Assembly: GCF_014863545.1 (NCBI RefSeq)
Contig: NZ_CP062260.1
Span: 4,163,001-4,227,000, forward strand
DNA: 64,000 nt
Direction of reading: 5' to 3'
From: Paenibacillus sp. JNUCC32
GTDB taxonomy: Bacteria; Bacillota; Bacilli; Paenibacillales; Paenibacillaceae
The notes below the pieces were generated by a model. It ran no database searches. It was not told the origin of the DNA and worked only from the letters and a program-made list of their open reading frames with translations. Shown piece by piece: positions 60,421 to 64,000 of the stretch. Position 1 is the stretch's first letter. Each line of letters begins with the position of its first letter. A program made the position numbers and the translations under genes.

Positions 60421-60468
60421 AAAAGGGACGTCCTAAGGCATTATGCCTAAGGATGTCCCTTTTTTTTG
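60421..60468. terminator. Terminator after the GHL10 gene (also usable by ydbST)
   Basis: AAAAGGGACGTCCTAAGGCAT pairs with ATGCCTAAGGATGTCCCTTTT in pieces. The plus strand gives eight T; the minus strand gives four. Confidence 0.8.
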
Positions 60469-60562
60469 ATACAGGCCAGTCCGTTCTCTAAAGCGACATC
60501 TTGCTAGAGAGGCAAACCCGCCGTGAACCGATATGGGTTACACTCTGCGGGCGCATGTAAGC

Positions 60563-63502
60563 TCACGGCTTGCTCGGTTTCCCTGGTGGATTTACCGGGG
60601 GCTTTCCAGGCTTGCCGCTATGTTTCACTTTCACCGTGACCGGTTTGCTTGCGGTACTCTCGTTATGCAGACGATCAACAGCCGTCACAACATACGTGTA
60701 AGTTTGCCCCTCCGCTACGGTATGATCCACAAAGAATTGCGTCTTATCGGTTGTTTTTCGGAGAGTTCCCAACAAATGCGACGAATCCTGAACACTGCCA
60801 GCGCCTCTGCCATCAAAACGGTAGACTGCATAATACGTCTCGTCACCTGTCGACCTCCAGCTGAGCTTCACGCCTTCCCGTACTTGGTCGGCCTTTGGCT
60901 TCTTGGTCGCAGCCGGTGCCTCCGATTCAATCCAAGGCATGGCCGGGATGAGCGCCGGGTATCGGTACAAATCGTTTTTCAGTCTGTCCGTAAATCCAAG
61001 CGCGTTGTCCTTAAACCATTTGGAGCTGAAATACATGCTGCCCCGAACTTCCTCGAAGTTTCGATTGTATTGGATCTGGTTCGGCATTTCGTCGGGGTTG
61101 GACCAGTCGGCATTCGACCCGATTCTATATACGGCTTGTCCGCTGTACAGATGAACGTTCTTGCCGGACACGATCCCGCTCCACCAATCGATCAGCTTAT
61201 CGTAAGCCGCTGCGGAGTACCCGATGTTCCAATAAATCTGCGGCGTGATATAGTCGATCCACTCTTCTTCGACCCATTTCTTCGAATCCGCGTAAATCGC
61301 ATGATAACTCTCGAGTCCCGTCGTTTCGGAGCCGGACGGATCGCTAGATTTGTTTTTCCAAATACCAAACGGGCTGATGCCGAATTTCACGTAGCTCTTC
61401 TCCGCCTTGATGGCTTCCTTCACGTTTTGAATGAAGGTATTGACGTTATTTCTTCTCCAATCGCTCTTGTTCGTAAAGGAGCCCTTGTACTGATTAAACG
61501 TATCCGTATCCGGGAAATCCACGCCCGTTACGGGATACGGGTAGAAATAATCGTCAAAATGCACGGCGTCGATATCGTAATTCCGAACGACCTCCATGAT
61601 GCCGTCAATGATGAACTGCTGCGCCTCCGGCACCCCCGGATTGAAATACAGCTTGCCGCCGTATTCCTCAACCCATTCGGGATGCTGTCTGGCCGGGTGA
61701 TCCGCCACCAGCTTGTTGATGTCTCCCTGCAGGCTGATGCGATACGGATTGAACCAGGCGTGGAACTCCATGTTTCGCTTATGCACTTCCTCGAGCAGGA
61801 ATGCCAGCGGATCGTAACCCGGATCCTTGCCTTGTTCACCTGTCAGCCACTCGGACCAAGGCCCGTATTGGGACGGGTAAAAAGCATCCGCCGTCGGTTT
61901 GATCTGCATGATGACCGCGTTCATTCCGGCATCCTCCAGCTGATCGAGCAGCTGAATGAATTGCTGCTTCTGCTGCTCCGGATCGGTAACCCCTTTAGCC
62001 GGCCAGTCGATATTATCGACGGTGGCGATCCATGCCGCCCGCATCTCGCTTTTCGGATGCCGGGAAGCTTCATTCACGGTGATATAGAGCGAATCGGTCT
62101 TTCCTTGGAACGCGGCTGTTATTCTAGCGGAGCCTACCTTCAAACCGCTCACCACCCCTTGATCAGAAACCGAAGCGACGTCCGGGTTGCTGCTGGTAAA
62201 CGTAACGCCTTCCTCTATGGTCTGCGGTTCAGCCATCCATGAGTACGTGGCGGATACCACCGTTTCAAAAGAATCTCCAACCGTCACGGACGTAAGCCCC
62301 TGAAGTTTAATGCTTTGCAAAACAGGAACCGGATCCGTTACGGTAATGGTATGATGGGCGGATGCTCCCCGGTACGACGCCGTAATGGCAGCCGTCCCTT
62401 CGGAAACCGCGGTCAGTCGACCCGCTTGATCGACCGATACAACGCCAGGCTGATCGCTTGTATAGCTAATGCCTTCGGTCATCCACACCGGATCCGTCTG
62501 GTTTCCGTAGACGGAGTAAACCACGCTGGTTCTCATGTTGTCGGTAACGCTAGTCTCCATATGAAGCGGCCCGGACAACAGCAATTCATGGGGAGCCGGG
62601 GCATCCGCCGCCACATGCAGCTCCAGCTGGGCTTTTGGCGCATCGCCGTACTCGGCCGTGATGGTCACCGTTCCCGGTGCCAATGCTTCAATGGTGTCGT
62701 ATGTAGCGCCTGTCACGGTGGCAACGGATTCGTCGCTGCTGGTCAGTTTCACGCCGGATGTCAGCAACGTTGGCTCCGACTGTCCTTCATAGGTTGCATA
62801 CACTTGCGGTTTGACCGCTTCACCGACGCCCATAGGCGTCAGTCCGCCGATGTCGAGCCCATATACCGGAGAAGCCGTATAGAAGGCGGACAGCCTGTCG
62901 AAGTATAAGGCACCTTTGTTTTTATTCGTGTCTTTTAATTCGGCTACGTAGATTTGATTCACTTTGAGAGGAGCCTGAATGGTAGAGGGAATGTTTAATT
63001 TGACGTATTTCCAGCCCTTCCAGTTAAGACCGGAGGTGGCTGTAAAATCAACGGTATGCTTGCCGCCGGAAGAATCCTGAAGCTGTGCACGGAGCCAGTG
63101 GTTGCCGCCGTCGCCGTAAACCCACAAGCCGAGTGCCTTCGGTGATCCGGGAACGCTCCTGCCTGTTGATCCATCCGGGTCTCTGAAATTGAGATAAGCC
63201 GCCGAGGTGCCGGATTCGCTGCCCACAAAATCATAGCTTAAGGCTGCAGCGTGATGTCCGTAATAAATCGGCTCCGGCCTCCCCGCCAAATCCAGCTGGG
63301 CCTTCCCCCTTGCGGAAGACGCAAATAAATTCGTTACCGATTCGAAATCCTCCAGCACCGCTGCTTCCGGCTGTCCTGCGCTTGCGTTCGTTTCAACGGA
63401 ATTGCCCCAAACAGACACGGCCGAGCTGAGCATCACGGCGAATGCCAACGTCATGGACAGAATGGACTTACTGCTTCGATAGACACGCCTTTTGGTTATC
63501 AT
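60563..63502 (-). CDS. Secreted GHL10 glycosidase-like protein with Big_2 and FN3 domains
   Basis: 979 residues. Signal peptide ~1-33; a jelly-roll carbohydrate-binding-like module ~47-210 (VLEDFESVTNLFASSARGKA start); three Big_2 Ig-like domains ~215-298, 305-388 and 393-478 (SSDESVATVTG, SDQPGVVSVDQAG, SNPDVASVSDQG); the glycosyl-hydrolase-like 10 (DUF187) domain ~483-850 (MRAAWIATVDNIDWP, ...HAWFNPYR, DAVHFDDYFYPYP, YITPQIYWNIGYSA); an FN3 domain ~870-965; and a Pro/Gly/Lys tail. GHL10 proteins act on glycosidic links in cell-wall glycans or polysaccharides. There is no anchor motif, so it is probably released or held by its binding domain. Confidence 0.92.
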   Translation of the reverse strand: MITKRRVYRSSKSILSMTLAFAVMLSSAVSVWGNSVETNASAGQPEAAVLEDFESVTNLFASSARGKAQLDLAGRPEPIYYGHHAAALSYDFVGSESGTSAAYLNFRDPDGSTGRSVPGSPKALGLWVYGDGGNHWLRAQLQDSSGGKHTVDFTATSGLNWKGWKYVKLNIPSTIQAPLKVNQIYVAELKDTNKNKGALYFDRLSAFYTASPVYGLDIGGLTPMGVGEAVKPQVYATYEGQSEPTLLTSGVKLTSSDESVATVTGATYDTIEALAPGTVTITAEYGDAPKAQLELHVAADAPAPHELLLSGPLHMETSVTDNMRTSVVYSVYGNQTDPVWMTEGISYTSDQPGVVSVDQAGRLTAVSEGTAAITASYRGASAHHTITVTDPVPVLQSIKLQGLTSVTVGDSFETVVSATYSWMAEPQTIEEGVTFTSSNPDVASVSDQGVVSGLKVGSARITAAFQGKTDSLYITVNEASRHPKSEMRAAWIATVDNIDWPAKGVTDPEQQKQQFIQLLDQLEDAGMNAVIMQIKPTADAFYPSQYGPWSEWLTGEQGKDPGYDPLAFLLEEVHKRNMEFHAWFNPYRISLQGDINKLVADHPARQHPEWVEEYGGKLYFNPGVPEAQQFIIDGIMEVVRNYDIDAVHFDDYFYPYPVTGVDFPDTDTFNQYKGSFTNKSDWRRNNVNTFIQNVKEAIKAEKSYVKFGISPFGIWKNKSSDPSGSETTGLESYHAIYADSKKWVEEEWIDYITPQIYWNIGYSAAAYDKLIDWWSGIVSGKNVHLYSGQAVYRIGSNADWSNPDEMPNQIQYNRNFEEVRGSMYFSSKWFKDNALGFTDRLKNDLYRYPALIPAMPWIESEAPAATKKPKADQVREGVKLSWRSTGDETYYAVYRFDGRGAGSVQDSSHLLGTLRKTTDKTQFFVDHTVAEGQTYTYVVTAVDRLHNESTASKPVTVKVKHSGKPGKPPVNPPGKPSKP

Positions 63503-63740
63503 TCATCAATTCACTCCCTATGGTATGAGTGCTTGCTATCCGAACCGAAGCCCGATTTCCAGCGAAATCGCTGCCGCTCACCTCCGATCATGCGACTGAA
63601 GTAGATGACGTCCTGCTGTTGTACCTGTGTTCATCTCTATCACTATCATATTGAAATTTTATTTCAAATTTCAATAGTTTTTGTAAAATATAATTTTAAA
63701 TCTCCGGCAGGAATTTTAGTCCGCATGACGTACAATGACC

Positions 63741-63775
63741 AAAAAAAGCCAATACGAGGCAAAGCCCGTATTGGC
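63741..63775 (-). terminator. Terminator of the Gfo/Idh/MocA-family gene at the window end
   Basis: On the minus strand GCCAATACG pairs with CGTATTGGC, followed by seven T, 60 nt after the stop at 63835. The remaining gap 63503-63740 is AT-rich promoter sequence of the GHL10 gene with no motif I can name. Confidence 0.92.
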
Positions 63776-63834
63776 TGCTTCAAACCATTCTTTTATTTCG
63801 TATACTCAAGAAGCCCGATCATAAGCGTCACGGC

Positions 63835-64000
63835 TTAACCTTCCGAAGGATACTTCAATCCCCACTGCCCCCGGATATGATCCAGCAGCCTCATAATCGC
63901 AAGCGATTCGTCCAGCGTCATCACATCGCTCTCGAGCCGCCCTTCCAGCAGGCAGCGTCCCACTTCGTAAGCCTCGAAGCTATAACCCTTCTCTTGTCGG
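63835..64000 (-). CDS. C-terminal end of a Gfo/Idh/MocA-family oxidoreductase (partial)
   Basis: The last 55 residues of a gene that starts outside the window. The end reads EVGRCLLEGRLESDVM, TLDESLAIMRLLDHIRGQWG and LKYPSEG. This is the usual C-terminus of dehydrogenases of the Gfo/Idh/MocA family (xylose/dihydrodiol dehydrogenase group). No active-site residue is visible here. Confidence 0.75.
   Translation of the reverse strand, partial: RQEKGYSFEAYEVGRCLLEGRLESDVMTLDESLAIMRLLDHIRGQWGLKYPSEG

Noticed and set aside
60533..62242. A 569-codon open frame on the plus strand opposite the GHL10 gene
   Set aside because: His/Arg/Leu-rich shadow translation without a family match; the GHL10 gene on the other strand is clear.
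1..64000. Phage, insertion sequences, tRNA or rRNA genes
   Set aside because: No transposase, integrase, capsid or tRNA-like cloverleaf pattern was seen in reading both strands, although a scan by tRNA software would be better evidence.

Overview
The window looks like chromosomal DNA of a spore-forming, Gram-positive soil bacterium of the Paenibacillus type. The evidence is strong AGGAGG-type ribosome sites, frequent GTG/TTG starts, many U-tailed hairpin terminators, a Spo0M homologue, an SLH-domain surface protein, LplABC-like transporters, large membrane-bound AraC-type regulators and CcpA-like cre sites. I saw no tRNA, rRNA, insertion sequence, prophage or CRISPR array. The genus is an inference from gene style, not from a marker gene.

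Layout. 1-5.4 kb: end of an ABC ATPase gene, a C45-type Ntn hydrolase with an overlapping small secreted partner, an ArsR/SRPBCC pair, an AraC regulator and proline dehydrogenase. 5.5-11.1 kb: two secreted proteins, one with eight FN3-like repeats and one GH5 endoglucanase with a cre site at its promoter. 11.1-16.0 kb: a hybrid histidine kinase and two similar MerR modules, one with an SDR enzyme and one with a thioredoxin; each MerR gene has a 19-20 bp spacer promoter carrying a palindrome. 16.0-17.3 kb: an Erm-type rRNA methylase with an attenuator-like leader encoding MCCIAFIRIR. 17.3-23.8 kb: small housekeeping and regulatory genes, ribosomal protein L25 (ctc) with a small upstream ORF, RlmCD, Spo0M and a GntR regulator. 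23.8-28.9 kb: a Nif3-like protein, the decayed remnant of a solute-binding lipoprotein gene that keeps its promoter, operator and terminator, an ECF sigma/anti-sigma pair, and an EamA transporter behind an FMN riboswitch. 29.2-34.4 kb: a 1703-residue SLH-anchored phosphoesterase/5'-nucleotidase.

35.1-55.1 kb is a carbohydrate uptake region with three separate ABC importers. Each has a solute-binding lipoprotein and two permeases, each has its own adjacent AraC-family regulator, and none has an ATPase gene. The first also carries a Gfo/Idh/MocA dehydrogenase and an aldose-1-epimerase-like protein, so it probably imports and begins to convert a sugar. The importers presumably borrow a shared MsmX-type ATPase encoded elsewhere.

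55.1-64 kb: a GNAT acetyltransferase, a WYL regulator with a GyrI-like partner, a YdbS/YdbT PH-domain membrane pair, a TVP38-type membrane protein, a large secreted GHL10 glycosidase-like protein, and the end of another Gfo/Idh/MocA gene.

The most notable signals are the erm leader peptide with its +x+ (Arg-Ile-Arg) ending, the FMN riboswitch in front of an EamA-type transporter, the paired MerR modules, the small ORF ahead of ctc, and the orphan promoter/operator left in front of the solute-binding remnant.
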